Assembly (NCBI GenBank): GCA_964351995.1 | Contig: CAYGQE010000002.1 | Span: 62,001-126,000 of the forward strand | Direction of reading: 5' to 3' | Origin: SZUA-35 sp964351995 | Lineage (GTDB): Bacteria > Actinomycetota > Acidimicrobiia > Acidimicrobiales > SZUA-35 | DNA: 64,000 nucleotides | Shown: positions 9,018-17,968 of the stretch, in pieces | Layout of the letters: every line of letters starts with the position of its first letter | Position numbering within the stretch: the stretch's first letter is position 1 | Notes under the pieces: model-generated | Told to the model about the DNA's origin: nothing | The model's input: the letters and a program-made list of their open reading frames with translations, nothing else | The model's database searches: none | Translations under genes and position numbers: made by a program

Positions 9018-10330
9018 GAATTGCAATCTTTGGGCTCGGCTATGTCGGCAGCGTCTCAGCGGCATGTCTTGCCGGCCAAGGCCACTCGATCGTTGGTGTC
9101 GACACCAACGCCGACAAGGTCGGCATGATCGCGGACGGCATCAGCCCGGTGCAGGAGCCTCAAGTCCCTGAACTGTTGCAGGCAGCCAAGGCAGACGGCC
9201 GCGTCAGCGCCACGACCTTTGCCGCCGAGGCCATCGCGATCACCGACATGTCCATGCTCTGTGTCGGCACCCCGTCCCAGCCGAGCGGTAACATCGACCT
9301 GGCCTACATCGAATCGGTCGCAGCCCAGATCGGGACGGCATTGGCCGATCTGGATCACCCCCACACCGTGGTGATCCGCTCCACCGTGATGCCGGGGACG
9401 GCCGAGCGTGTCGGACAGATCCTTGAAGAGACCAGCGGTCGGCGCCTCGGCGAAGGTCTTGCTGTGGCCGTCAATCCGGAGTTCCTCCGTGAAGGCCAGG
9501 GCGTTGCCGACTTCTTCGCTCCGCCGCTCGTGTTGATCGGTGCTGATGACTCGGCCACCGCCGCCCAGATCGCCGAGCTCTATGCCGGTATCGAAGCCGA
9601 GGTGTTGGTCGAGCCGACTCGCCTGGCGGAAATGGTCAAGTACGCAAACAACTCCTGGCATGCCGTGAAGGTCACATTCGCCAACGAGATCGGTGCCGTC
9701 GCCGGCTCGCTCGGCATCGACGGCAGTCGGGTCATGGAGATCCTCTGCGCCGACAAGAAGCTCAACATCTCCACGGCGTATCTCCGCCCTGGCTTCGCTT
9801 TCGGTGGTTCGTGTTTGCCGAAGGACGTTCGTGCCCTTGGCTTTGCTGCCAAGTCACAAGATGTGTCCGTTCCGTTGATCAACAGCTTGCTCAACTCGAA
9901 TGCCATCCAGGTCCAGCGCGTGGTCGACCAGCTGGTCTCCTGGAGTCCCTCCTCGATCGGCTTCTTTGGCCTTTCGTTCAAGAAGGGCACCGATGACATG
10001 CGCGAGAGCCCGCTCGTCGAGGTCGTCGAGCGGATGGTCGGCAAGGGATTCGGCGTTGTCATCCACGACGAAGACGTCTTCGGTCAAGAGCTCATCGGAA
10101 AGAACCGCGACTTCATCGAACGCGAGATCCCTCATCTGTCGAACATGCTGCGGGAAGACGCAGCCGATGTTGCCGGCGCTGATGTGCTCGTCATCTCGAA
10201 GGTCACCGATGCCGCCATGGTTGCGCTCCGCAGCCGCCGACCGGGCACGAAGGTGGTCGACCTCGTCCGCATCCCCGATGCTGATCGCCTTGCGATCGAT
10301 GCCGACGACTACGTCGGGGTGGCCTGGTGA
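9014..10330 (+). CDS. UDP-glucose/GDP-mannose dehydrogenase family protein, AlgD-like
   Basis: A 438-residue NAD-dependent four-electron nucleotide-sugar dehydrogenase. The N-terminal Rossmann motif GLGYVGSV begins at residue 7. The central dimerisation domain contains KVTFANEIG, and the catalytic Cys is C267 in GGSCLPKDVRAL. Several blocks recall the alginate enzyme GDP-mannose 6-dehydrogenase (RPGFAFGGSCLPKD; LSFKKGTDDMRESPLVE; IPHLSNML; the short C-terminal ...GVAW), and Cys267 lies within one position of AlgD's. I therefore favour GDP-mannuronic acid as product over UDP-glucuronic or UDP-GlcNAc-uronic acid, but nucleotide specificity cannot be proved from sequence. It is coupled at both ends by four-base overlaps. 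Confidence 0.88.
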   Translation: MRIAIFGLGYVGSVSAACLAGQGHSIVGVDTNADKVGMIADGISPVQEPQVPELLQAAKADGRVSATTFAAEAIAITDMSMLCVGTPSQPSGNIDLAYIESVAAQIGTALADLDHPHTVVIRSTVMPGTAERVGQILEETSGRRLGEGLAVAVNPEFLREGQGVADFFAPPLVLIGADDSATAAQIAELYAGIEAEVLVEPTRLAEMVKYANNSWHAVKVTFANEIGAVAGSLGIDGSRVMEILCADKKLNISTAYLRPGFAFGGSCLPKDVRALGFAAKSQDVSVPLINSLLNSNAIQVQRVVDQLVSWSPSSIGFFGLSFKKGTDDMRESPLVEVVERMVGKGFGVVIHDEDVFGQELIGKNRDFIEREIPHLSNMLREDAADVAGADVLVISKVTDAAMVALRSRRPGTKVVDLVRIPDADRLAIDADDYVGVAW

Positions 10331-11541
10331 AGCTCCGGAAGACCAACGGCCGCAAGCATTTGCTGCTCGTCGTCGAGAACGCTGCGGTCCCACACGATCG
10401 CCGTGTCTGGAACCAAGCCCGTGCCGCGCAGCGCAACGGCTACGACGTCACCGTCATCTGCCCCAAGGGCCGAGCCGGCGCCGATGCTGCTCGTGAGGTG
10501 TCCGAAGGCGTGCGCATTCGCCGCTTCCCGATGCCCTTCGATGGCCCGAAGAAGACCGACTTCCTTCTCGAGTACGGCTGGGCGATGGTCTGCATCTTTG
10601 CGATGTCGATCGCGACCTACATTCGTAAGCCGTTCCACTTGATCCACGTGGCCAATCCGCCAGATCTCTTCTTCGGACTCGGGTGGTTGTTCTCCCCGTT
10701 CGGCGTCAAGTTCGTCTTCGATCAGCACGACCTCGGGCCCGAGACCTACCAGTCGAAGTACGAAGAGCCGGCCGAGGGCTTCATCACCAGTGCGTTGGCA
10801 TGGACCGAGCAACGCTCGTACCGAGCGGCCGACACCGTGATCGTCACCAACCACAGCTACGAAGAGCGGGCACTCGGCCGAGGCAAGATGGCCCCTGAAG
10901 ACGTGTTCGTGGTGCGGAACAGCCCAGACCTCGACCTCTTCCAGCCGGGAGTTGCCAACCCTGAGCTGCGCCGTGGGTTCGAACACCTTGCGGTCTTCGT
11001 CGGGACGATGGGCCACCAAGACGGCGTGCACATCGCCATGGAGGCAGCGGCCCACGTTCGTCAAACACTCGGTCGGACCGACATTGGTTTTGTGTTCATC
11101 GGCACCGGCGACATGTGGGACTCGCTCCAGCTGACCCACACCGAGCTCGGCCTGGGCGATGGCGTGTGGTTCACCGGGTTCATCTCCGATGAAGACATGC
11201 TCGAGTACTTGTCGTCCGCCACGGTTGGCATGGCGCCAGACATCGACAGTCCACTCAACAACATCTCCACGATGATCAAGACCATGGACTACATGGCCAT
11301 GGGTCTGCCGGTGGTCTCCTTTGACCTCACCGAGTCGCGTTTCTCGGCCGGCGATGCCGCCATCTACGCATCTGAGCACTCGTCGGCTTCCTTCGGTGAT
11401 GCCATCGTGGCTCTGGTCGATGACCCCGAGCGCTGCGAGAAGATGGCACGCATCGGCAACGAGCGGATCTCCGGCCCGCTCTCCTGGGCGCAGTCTGAGC
11501 GCCAGCTGCTGGCGTGTTACGAGCGGGCCTTCGAGAAATGA
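10327..11541 (+). CDS. Glycosyltransferase family 4 protein
   Basis: A 404-residue GT-B-fold glycosyltransferase. The N-terminal domain begins with the ENAAVPHDRRVWNQA segment typical of GT4 enzymes in exopolysaccharide clusters. The C-terminal nucleotide-sugar domain carries a VFVGTMGHQDGVHIA turn and the E-x7-E-like region around KTMDYMAMGLPVVSFD. It probably adds one sugar to the undecaprenyl-linked repeat unit on the cytoplasmic face. The GTG start overlaps the dehydrogenase stop (GTGA). Donor and acceptor are unknown. It is the only clear glycosyltransferase besides the initiating phosphoglycosyl transferase, so others needed for a longer repeat unit must lie elsewhere. Confidence 0.88.
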   Translation: MKLRKTNGRKHLLLVVENAAVPHDRRVWNQARAAQRNGYDVTVICPKGRAGADAAREVSEGVRIRRFPMPFDGPKKTDFLLEYGWAMVCIFAMSIATYIRKPFHLIHVANPPDLFFGLGWLFSPFGVKFVFDQHDLGPETYQSKYEEPAEGFITSALAWTEQRSYRAADTVIVTNHSYEERALGRGKMAPEDVFVVRNSPDLDLFQPGVANPELRRGFEHLAVFVGTMGHQDGVHIAMEAAAHVRQTLGRTDIGFVFIGTGDMWDSLQLTHTELGLGDGVWFTGFISDEDMLEYLSSATVGMAPDIDSPLNNISTMIKTMDYMAMGLPVVSFDLTESRFSAGDAAIYASEHSSASFGDAIVALVDDPERCEKMARIGNERISGPLSWAQSERQLLACYERAFEK

Positions 11542-13160
11542 ACGTTCCCCCTCCCGGTCGCGCTTCGAACAGGCGGATCCTTCGATCGCTTGGTCTCGTG
11601 CTGCTCGCCTTCGTGACGGGATGCTCCGGAGCCTCGATCGGCGAGGCAACGAGTGACACCACCGCGCCGCTGGGCTTCCCCACCACCGAGGCGTCGACGA
11701 CCACGTTGCCGCCGTCGGCTCAGATCGGTGAAGCGGGCAGCGAACCGAGTGTTCTGCCCGCCGACCTCGCCTTCCTCGACTCCTTCGAGTGGGACGCAAC
11801 GGGGCGCCGTTCCGAGACCCCGGTCGCCACCCTCTCGGTGCTCGACTTCGGCGCTGTTGCCGATGATGGTCAGCCCGACACCGACGCATTCAATGCTGCG
11901 GTTGCTGCCGCTGGTGAGCAAGCTCGTAACGGCACGGCCACCACGATCGACATTCCCGCTGGGCGCTTCATCTTGAACGACACCTTGCGGCTGCAGTCGT
12001 CTGTCGTTCTGCGCGGCGCAGGGCGAGACGCCACGTTCATCGACCTCGATCTCGCTGGTTCAGATGAAGAAGGCATCACGATGCTGGGCTCTCCGTTCGG
12101 CAACGGTGAGTGGACGAACCTGACCAGTGATGTCGCCCGCGGCGACAAGCGCATCGAGTTCGACGGCCAGACCTTCCAGCCCGGCCAAGTGCTCGAGATC
12201 GAGCAGGACAACATCGACGAGATGGTTTCTCGCGACGAGTGGGTCGTGGAGTGGGGGCAGGGATCGTCTGGTCTCGTCGCCATGGTCGCTGACTCGGGTG
12301 ACAACCTGGTCGTGCTCGACCACGGGGTCACCGATGACTTCAGCGTTGAGCGCAACGCACGGGTTCGCCCGATCTCCGCCATCACGCGTGCCGGCGTCGA
12401 GTCCATGACGATCGAACGCATCGACTCCGGCTACGGACACATCATCGCCATGCGGTTCGGCTACGACCTCTGGGTCAACGATGTCGAAACGATTCGGGCA
12501 TCTCGTGCGCACATCGGCATCGATGTCGTCGGTCGTTGCGAAGTGACGGGCTCCAACCTGCACGGAGCCCACGACTTCGGCGATGGTGGGCGGGCCTACG
12601 GCATCTCCATTGCCCGGCACACGACCAATTGTCTCATCGAAGACAACGCACTCTGGGATCTTCGCCACGCAATGATCATCCAGCTCGGGGCCAGTGGAAA
12701 CGTCTTTGGCTACAACGACGCTCGGGGGTCAGCCGGCTACGAAGACCGCCAGCCCCGGGCCGACATCTCTCTCCACGGCCACTGGCCGCAGGCCAACTTG
12801 TTCGAAGGCAACGTGGTCGATCGCGTGGTGTTCGCCGACTGGTGGGGCCCCGTCGGGCCCACCAACGTCTTCTGGCGAGGCTGTGCCCTCGATTCGGTCA
12901 GCGTGATCGAATCATCTGACGACCAAGTCATCGTCGGCTCTGTCCTCGGTGACCTGGCCGTCGAGGACGGCATCGAACGCACGCTGCTCGCTGGCAACGT
13001 CGTCGACGGCGAAGCCATCGACGATTCGATCGTCACCGACGGCGATCCGCTTCCCAATTCTCTGTATGGCGCCGAGATGCAACTACCGACAGTGGCGAAC
13101 TGCCTCAACGGTGCATCCGAGCGCAACCCTTGGTCGAACCCGGACATTGACCGGCCATGA
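11538..13160 (+). CDS. Lipoprotein with right-handed beta-helix (pectate-lyase-like) fold
   Basis: A 540-residue exported lipoprotein. The signal peptide ends in a lipobox (FVTGC, Cys29) and is followed by a Ser/Thr/Ala linker. From about residue 100 it reads as a pectate-lyase-3/GH-type beta-helix: the family opening LDFGAVADDGQPDTDAFNAA, then DIPAGRFIL and VVLRGAGRDATFI, then many short Gly/Asn/Asp-containing rungs (IEDNALW, GNVFGYND, LFEGNVVDRV). Proteins of this fold are polysaccharide lyases, hydrolases or C5-epimerases. Lying next to an AlgD-like gene, it may trim or epimerise the polymer outside the membrane, as AlgG does for alginate. That is inference; no catalytic residues can be assigned. 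Confidence 0.78.
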   Translation: MNVPPPGRASNRRILRSLGLVLLAFVTGCSGASIGEATSDTTAPLGFPTTEASTTTLPPSAQIGEAGSEPSVLPADLAFLDSFEWDATGRRSETPVATLSVLDFGAVADDGQPDTDAFNAAVAAAGEQARNGTATTIDIPAGRFILNDTLRLQSSVVLRGAGRDATFIDLDLAGSDEEGITMLGSPFGNGEWTNLTSDVARGDKRIEFDGQTFQPGQVLEIEQDNIDEMVSRDEWVVEWGQGSSGLVAMVADSGDNLVVLDHGVTDDFSVERNARVRPISAITRAGVESMTIERIDSGYGHIIAMRFGYDLWVNDVETIRASRAHIGIDVVGRCEVTGSNLHGAHDFGDGGRAYGISIARHTTNCLIEDNALWDLRHAMIIQLGASGNVFGYNDARGSAGYEDRQPRADISLHGHWPQANLFEGNVVDRVVFADWWGPVGPTNVFWRGCALDSVSVIESSDDQVIVGSVLGDLAVEDGIERTLLAGNVVDGEAIDDSIVTDGDPLPNSLYGAEMQLPTVANCLNGASERNPWSNPDIDRP

Positions 13161-13229
13161 CAGTGAGCGGCAACCCACATCCTGCAGGCCTCCCTGCGAC
13201 CCCTTCACAGCAAGAAAGCGCGGAACACC

Positions 13230-14327
13230 ATGACCACTGAATCTCTCCAGGAGTTGCACATCGCCGTCATCGGCTGCGGGTACTGGGGCTCCAAGCACGT
13301 CCGAGTCCTGGCGGGGCTCCCCGGAGTCACCGTCTCGTTGGTCGATCGCGACGCCGGTCGGCGGGCGGCTCTCGAGAACAGCTATCCGATCCGCCGCTCC
13401 GTCGGCGATCTCGACGAGATCTTGGGCGAGCTGGATGCTGCGGTCATCGCAACGCCTCCTCTCGGTCACTACCCCCTGGCCCGAGCCTGCCTCGAGGCTG
13501 GCGTGCACACACTCGTTGAGAAGCCCCTCACGACGTCGGTCGCTCATGCGAACCACCTCATCGAACTGGCCGACGAAAAGAACCTGGCCCTCATGGTCGG
13601 CCACACGTTCGAGTTCAACGCTGCGGTGTGGAAGCTCGCCGACGTCGTGCGTGCCCCCGAGTTCGGTGCCGTGCGCTACATCGACTCGGCTCGCTTGAAT
13701 CTTGGGCTTTACCAGCCCGACGTCGACGTGTTGTGGGACCTCGCTCCGCACGACATCTCGATCATCAACCACGTTCTCGACGATCGCCCCACGGCGGTCT
13801 CCGCATGGGGCTTGAACCTCATGGCTGACAAGCCAGACGTTGCCTACCTGAAGCTCTACTACGGCAACCAAGACGTCGGAGCGTCGATCCACGTGAGCTG
13901 GCTCGACCCGATGAAGGTTCGACGCACGACCGTCGTGGGTGAGTACCAGATGGCGGTGTACGACGACATCGCCGACGAGCGCATCAAGGTCTACGACAAG
14001 GGTGTCAAGTCGCCGTCGAAGCCCGGAGATCAATCCCAGATTCCGATGTCGTACCGCCACGGTGACATCGTGTCTCCCTTCATCGACTTCAACGAACCGC
14101 TCGGGCTGGAACTGTCGAGCTTCACCGAATCGATCCGGACCGGCAAGGCCCCGCGCGTTGATGGTCGGAGCGGACGCGAGGTCGTGAGCGTGCTGTGCGC
14201 AGCGAAGGACTCCATGGCCACAGGCGGCTGGGTCGATGTCGACTACGACGCCAACATCATCGACCTGCGCGAGGTCGAGCCCGAAACCATCTCCGGCCAG
14301 ACGGCCGCACCGATCACGGGAGCCTGA
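13230..14327 (+). CDS. Gfo/Idh/MocA oxidoreductase, WbpB/WlbA-like
   Basis: A 365-residue NAD(P)-dependent sugar oxidoreductase. The Rossmann motif is GCGYWGSKHVR near residue 13. The nicotinamide-side motif EKPLTTSVAHA lies around 97. The segment PHDISIINHVLDDRP in the C-terminal domain is typical of enzymes acting on nucleotide sugars in polysaccharide clusters. Followed at once by a DegT-type aminotransferase, and a little later by a left-handed beta-helix acetyltransferase, it fits the 3-dehydrogenase of the WbpB-WbpE-WbpD route, which oxidises C3 of UDP-GlcNAc-uronic acid. It is the only cluster gene with a real upstream spacer (69 bases), and a GGAA lies before the ATG. Confidence 0.85.
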   Translation: MTTESLQELHIAVIGCGYWGSKHVRVLAGLPGVTVSLVDRDAGRRAALENSYPIRRSVGDLDEILGELDAAVIATPPLGHYPLARACLEAGVHTLVEKPLTTSVAHANHLIELADEKNLALMVGHTFEFNAAVWKLADVVRAPEFGAVRYIDSARLNLGLYQPDVDVLWDLAPHDISIINHVLDDRPTAVSAWGLNLMADKPDVAYLKLYYGNQDVGASIHVSWLDPMKVRRTTVVGEYQMAVYDDIADERIKVYDKGVKSPSKPGDQSQIPMSYRHGDIVSPFIDFNEPLGLELSSFTESIRTGKAPRVDGRSGREVVSVLCAAKDSMATGGWVDVDYDANIIDLREVEPETISGQTAAPITGA

Positions 14328-14331
14328 TCAC

Positions 14332-15471
14332 ATGACCACCACACAAGACCCCAAGACCGCAACCCCCGTCTCGTTCCTCGACCTGGTCGCCGATCACGCC
14401 GAAGTGCGTGATGAGCTCGATGCTGCATGGAACGCCGTGGTGTCCACCGGCGGGTTCGTCGGCGGCGCCGCCGTTGCCGAATTCGAAGCGGCTTTCGCCG
14501 AGTACCAGCAGGGCCGGTTCTGCGTCGGCGTCGCCAATGGCACCGATGCCATCGAACTGATCCTCACCGGTCTCGGCCTTGGTCCCGGTGATGACGTGAT
14601 CATCCCGGCCAACACCTTCATCGCCACGGCAGAAGCCGTGGCCCACACCGGCGCCAACGTCGTGTTCGCCGACGTCGACCCCGGCACGCTGCTCATCACC
14701 GGCGCCGCGATCGACGCTGCCATGACACCGAACACCAAGGCGGTCATCGCTGTACACCTGTACGGACAAATGGTCGACCTCGACGACGTCGGTGGCGCCG
14801 TCGAGCGCCACGGGCTGTTGCTGATCGAAGACGCAGCTCAGGCCCACGGTGCCGAGTGGAACGGCGTCCGCGCTGGAGCGTCGAGTGCTGCCGCTGCATT
14901 CAGCTTCTACCCAGGAAAGAACCTCGGTGCGCTTGGTGATGGCGGCGCCGTTGTGACCAACGACGCCGAACTCGAAGAGCGCATTCGTTCGATGTCGAAC
15001 CACGGCCGCTCCCTCACCTCACGGTATGAACACGACGTGCTCGGCCGGAACAGCCGCCTCGACAGCCTGCAAGCACGAGCGTTGCTCATCAAGCTTCGCA
15101 AGCTCGACGGATGGAATGACAACCGCAGGCAGGCGGCCCAGTGGTACCGGGCAAACCTCCCCGAGGCCATTGTGCCGCTGGAGATCCGGAGCGAAGCTGT
15201 TGCCGTGCACCACCTCGGTTTGGTTCAAGTGCCCGTCGGAGAACGGGACAACATCTGCGCAGCGCTCGATGCCGCGCAGATCGGTTGGGGTATTCACTAC
15301 CCGGTCCCATGCCACGAGCAGGTTGCGTTCGCCGGAGCTGCCCCGGTCTCCATGCCAGTGACCGAAGCTGCAGCGCCCCGCATTCTGTCGCTGCCGATGC
15401 ACCCCCACCTGACCGAAGCGGATGTCATCCGTGTGTGCGAGGTGATTCGTGGATGTACAGCTGTGGCCTGA
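14332..15471 (+). CDS. DegT/DnrJ/EryC1/StrS aminotransferase, WbpE-like
   Basis: A 379-residue PLP-dependent sugar aminotransferase. Landmarks are GVANGTDAIELIL (phosphate-binding turn), the ED-A-A-QAHGA motif and the PLP Schiff-base Lys in FYPGKNLGALGDGG. In the WbpB-WbpE-WbpD pathway this enzyme transaminates the 3-keto nucleotide sugar to the 3-amino sugar using glutamate. The start is the ATG three bases after the oxidoreductase stop; the frame is open further upstream, but only over codons of that gene. The 3' end overlaps the following Wzz-like gene by 23 bases. Confidence 0.88.
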   Translation: MTTTQDPKTATPVSFLDLVADHAEVRDELDAAWNAVVSTGGFVGGAAVAEFEAAFAEYQQGRFCVGVANGTDAIELILTGLGLGPGDDVIIPANTFIATAEAVAHTGANVVFADVDPGTLLITGAAIDAAMTPNTKAVIAVHLYGQMVDLDDVGGAVERHGLLLIEDAAQAHGAEWNGVRAGASSAAAAFSFYPGKNLGALGDGGAVVTNDAELEERIRSMSNHGRSLTSRYEHDVLGRNSRLDSLQARALLIKLRKLDGWNDNRRQAAQWYRANLPEAIVPLEIRSEAVAVHHLGLVQVPVGERDNICAALDAAQIGWGIHYPVPCHEQVAFAGAAPVSMPVTEAAAPRILSLPMHPHLTEADVIRVCEVIRGCTAVA

Positions 15472-16267
15472 CGAGACCGATCGACCGGCGTCTTCGTCGG
15501 TCGATCCGTCTCCGTCATGGCAAGTCCTTCTCGGAGCCTGCATCGCTGCGCTCGTGATCATGGGCCTCACCGCTCAGGCTGCGTACATCACCGAGCGTCT
15601 CTCCGAAGAGGTCTGGCTGGCTCGGGCCGAGGTCGAGTACCGGGGCGATTCTCTGGTCGAGACCATTGCCGTGGCCATGAGTTCACCCGGCGTGTGGGGC
15701 CCGATTGCGGTCGAGTACGGCATTCCGATCGAAGAATTCGAGAAGCGCTACCGGGCCGAGGTCGTTGGCGGAACGCAGGCGCTCAGCGTCGAGTTCGAAG
15801 ACCCCGACCGCCAACAGGCGCAACAGGTTGTCAGCGACGTGATCGACTCGTTCCTCGCTCAGTTCACCGTGATCGACGACACGGTCGCCAACGAGACGCT
15901 CGAGCAGTACCTCGAGGGTCTTCGCACGACCGAGTCCGATCTCCTCGCGATTCTGGACGACACGACCAACCTCACACGAAACGAACAGATCGACCGGCAG
16001 AACGAGTTGCTCGCCGTTCGTCAGGCCGTCACCCAAGTCCTGTTGCGCCTCGATGGACGAGCAACCGAACTCGACGAGCTCGCTTTGCAGCAACCCCGCG
16101 TCATCTCTGATCCCTACGTGTTGCCGGAGCCCATCGAGCCAGAGCCGTTGAAGATGGCGGTCGTCGGGGCTGGCGCCGGCCTCTTGTTGGCCGTTGCCGC
16201 TGCGTTCTTCATCTTCCATCGCGACGAGGCATCACGCCGAGACGAAGATTGGGAATTGGCAGCATGA
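15449..16267 (+). CDS. Wzz-like polysaccharide co-polymerase (first copy)
   Basis: A 272-residue inner-membrane protein with the chain-length-determinant layout: a short cytoplasmic N terminus, a first transmembrane helix (~residues 25-47), a long extracytoplasmic domain, and a second helix (~230-252) preceded by a Pro-rich EPIEPEPLK segment. The core carries a GPIAVEYGIPIEEFE block shared with the second copy at 18600. There is no tyrosine-kinase domain. It presumably sets chain length together with the Wzy-like polymerase. The GTG start lies inside the end of the aminotransferase gene (23-base overlap). Confidence 0.75.
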   Translation: MDVQLWPDETDRPASSSVDPSPSWQVLLGACIAALVIMGLTAQAAYITERLSEEVWLARAEVEYRGDSLVETIAVAMSSPGVWGPIAVEYGIPIEEFEKRYRAEVVGGTQALSVEFEDPDRQQAQQVVSDVIDSFLAQFTVIDDTVANETLEQYLEGLRTTESDLLAILDDTTNLTRNEQIDRQNELLAVRQAVTQVLLRLDGRATELDELALQQPRVISDPYVLPEPIEPEPLKMAVVGAGAGLLLAVAAAFFIFHRDEASRRDEDWELAA

Positions 16268-16905
16268 AGATCGCGGGCGATCCTCTAGCACATACCGCCA
16301 AACGCGTCATCGACGTTTTGATCAGTGGCGTTTCGTTGGTGGCGCTGAGCCCACTTTTCGCGGTCATTGCACTTGCCATCAAGGCAACCTCGGATGGTCC
16401 GGTGCTGTTCAAACAGGAGCGCATTGGACGCGACGAAGTGCCGTTCGAGTTGTACAAGTTCCGCACGATGGTGACTGACAACTGCGATGCGGAACACCGG
16501 GCGTTCGTGACGGCTCAGATCGAGGGCACAGCGGTTGCCGACACCACCGATGGCGCGTTCAAACTGGACGACCCCAGAGTCACCAAGGTCGGTGGTTTCC
16601 TCCGGCGCTTCTCGATCGATGAACTCCCGCAGCTTGCGAATGTCTTCAACGGCACGATGAGCTTGGTCGGTCCTCGGCCCTCTCTCGATTGGGAGATCGA
16701 GCTGTACCAGGACGAACACCGGCGTCGAGCGGCGGCTGTCCCTGGCTGCTCCGGCCTGTGGCAGGTGTCGGGCCGAAACCGCCTGAGCACGAACGAGATG
16801 CTCGACCTCGACTTGGAGTACGTGGACAACTGGACGCTCAAGAGGGATCTCTCGATTCTCCTGCGCACGCTTCCGGCTGTCCTTCGTGGCGACGGTGCTC
16901 GTTGA
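16264..16905 (+). CDS. Sugar-1-phosphate transferase initiating polysaccharide assembly
   Basis: A 213-residue bacterial sugar transferase (small monotopic phosphoglycosyl transferase). It has the short N-terminal membrane segment (VIDVLISGVSLVALSPL), GPVLFKQERIGR, the hallmark KFRTM, DELPQLANV, SLVGPRPS and PGCSGLWQVSGRN. It transfers a sugar phosphate from a nucleotide sugar to undecaprenyl phosphate at the inner membrane, the first step of repeat-unit synthesis. It lacks the four-helix N-terminal extension of WcaJ/WbaP-type enzymes and so resembles PglC. The start is the ATG overlapping the Wzz stop (ATGA). The sugar is unknown. Confidence 0.9.
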   Translation: MKIAGDPLAHTAKRVIDVLISGVSLVALSPLFAVIALAIKATSDGPVLFKQERIGRDEVPFELYKFRTMVTDNCDAEHRAFVTAQIEGTAVADTTDGAFKLDDPRVTKVGGFLRRFSIDELPQLANVFNGTMSLVGPRPSLDWEIELYQDEHRRRAAAVPGCSGLWQVSGRNRLSTNEMLDLDLEYVDNWTLKRDLSILLRTLPAVLRGDGAR

Positions 16906-16912
16906 GGTGGCG

Positions 16913-17968
16913 ATGATGAAGGAGCGGGACGTGCAACGGCGCAGCCACACGAGAACAGTCGACGCCCATGGGACGACCGCGGCACCGGACCTTCGCGTTC
17001 CTGGGGCCAACGAGCTCTTCATCGACCCCGCTTGGTGGCGAGTGATCGCCGACACCTACGGGATGAAGGTCGATGTTCGTTGGACCGAGGAAGTCGAAGG
17101 TCTCGTGTCGTCGGCGTTGCCGACGGTCGACATCGACGATCCATCCGGTCAGCGAACGGTGTCGCTGCCATTCTGCGACTTCGTCGACGCCCCCATGCAG
17201 GCCGAAGACTGGTCGGCGTTTGCTGACCCGCTGATCGAGTCGGGCCGACGCATCGTCCTCGACACCACGGCCGATCATCCAGCGACGACCGATCCTCGGT
17301 TCGAGACGATGATCGATGGCGTCGACTATGTCGTTGCCGTGGACCGCAAGCCATCGGAGTTGATGGCGGGGTTCTCTCAGCTCGCTCGTCGGCAGATCAA
17401 GCGGGCCGCACGAGTCGGTATCCGCTATCGGATGGCGACCGACCTCGACAGCTTGCGGGCCTATCACCGGCTGCACCTCGGTGTTCGCCGTCATCGTCAC
17501 GGATTGCTGGCGCAACCGTTCTCGATGTTCGAGTCGATCCACGAGCAGTTCATCGAGCACGGTCGGGGCGGCGTGATCATTGGCGAACTCGATGGCGAGG
17601 TGGTCGGTGGGTGCCTGCTGCTCGTCACCGACAACGCGGTCCATTACAAGTTCTCCGCCTCAGCTCCAGACCAGCGCAGCAACGGCGTGTCGCACGGTGC
17701 GGTGTTCGCAGCGCTGGAATACACCAACGAGATGGGGCGTCCCGACTTCGACTTTGGTCGAAGCGATCTTGCCCACAACGGTCTGGTCGACTTCAAGCGC
17801 CGATATCGACCTCAAGAGCGACTGCTGGCGTGCCACACCGCCGGCCCAGATCTCAACCCCGCCTTTCGTGATCGGCTCCACCGGCTCACCGAGCTGTTCG
17901 TTGATCCATCCATGCCAGACGATCTCACCGAGCTCGCTGGCAACCACCTCTACCGGTACTTCGCATGA
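16913..17968 (+). CDS. FemAB-related/GNAT acyltransferase (CelD/BcsL-like)
   Basis: A 351-residue protein resembling the FemAB-like double-GNAT enzymes of polysaccharide clusters (Acetyltransf_6 type). The second GNAT half is clearest: GGVIIGELDGEVVGGCLLLV, then HYKFSASAPDQR and ALEYTNEMGRPDFDFGRS, a usual pattern in exopolysaccharide FemAB-related proteins. It probably acylates a sugar amine or adds an amino acid. ATG 16913 and ATG 16916 are both served by GAGG at 16904-16907; a GTG at 16886 would overlap the previous gene and is less likely. It is coupled by ATGA to the acetyltransferase downstream. Confidence 0.78.
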   Translation: MMKERDVQRRSHTRTVDAHGTTAAPDLRVPGANELFIDPAWWRVIADTYGMKVDVRWTEEVEGLVSSALPTVDIDDPSGQRTVSLPFCDFVDAPMQAEDWSAFADPLIESGRRIVLDTTADHPATTDPRFETMIDGVDYVVAVDRKPSELMAGFSQLARRQIKRAARVGIRYRMATDLDSLRAYHRLHLGVRRHRHGLLAQPFSMFESIHEQFIEHGRGGVIIGELDGEVVGGCLLLVTDNAVHYKFSASAPDQRSNGVSHGAVFAALEYTNEMGRPDFDFGRSDLAHNGLVDFKRRYRPQERLLACHTAGPDLNPAFRDRLHRLTELFVDPSMPDDLTELAGNHLYRYFA

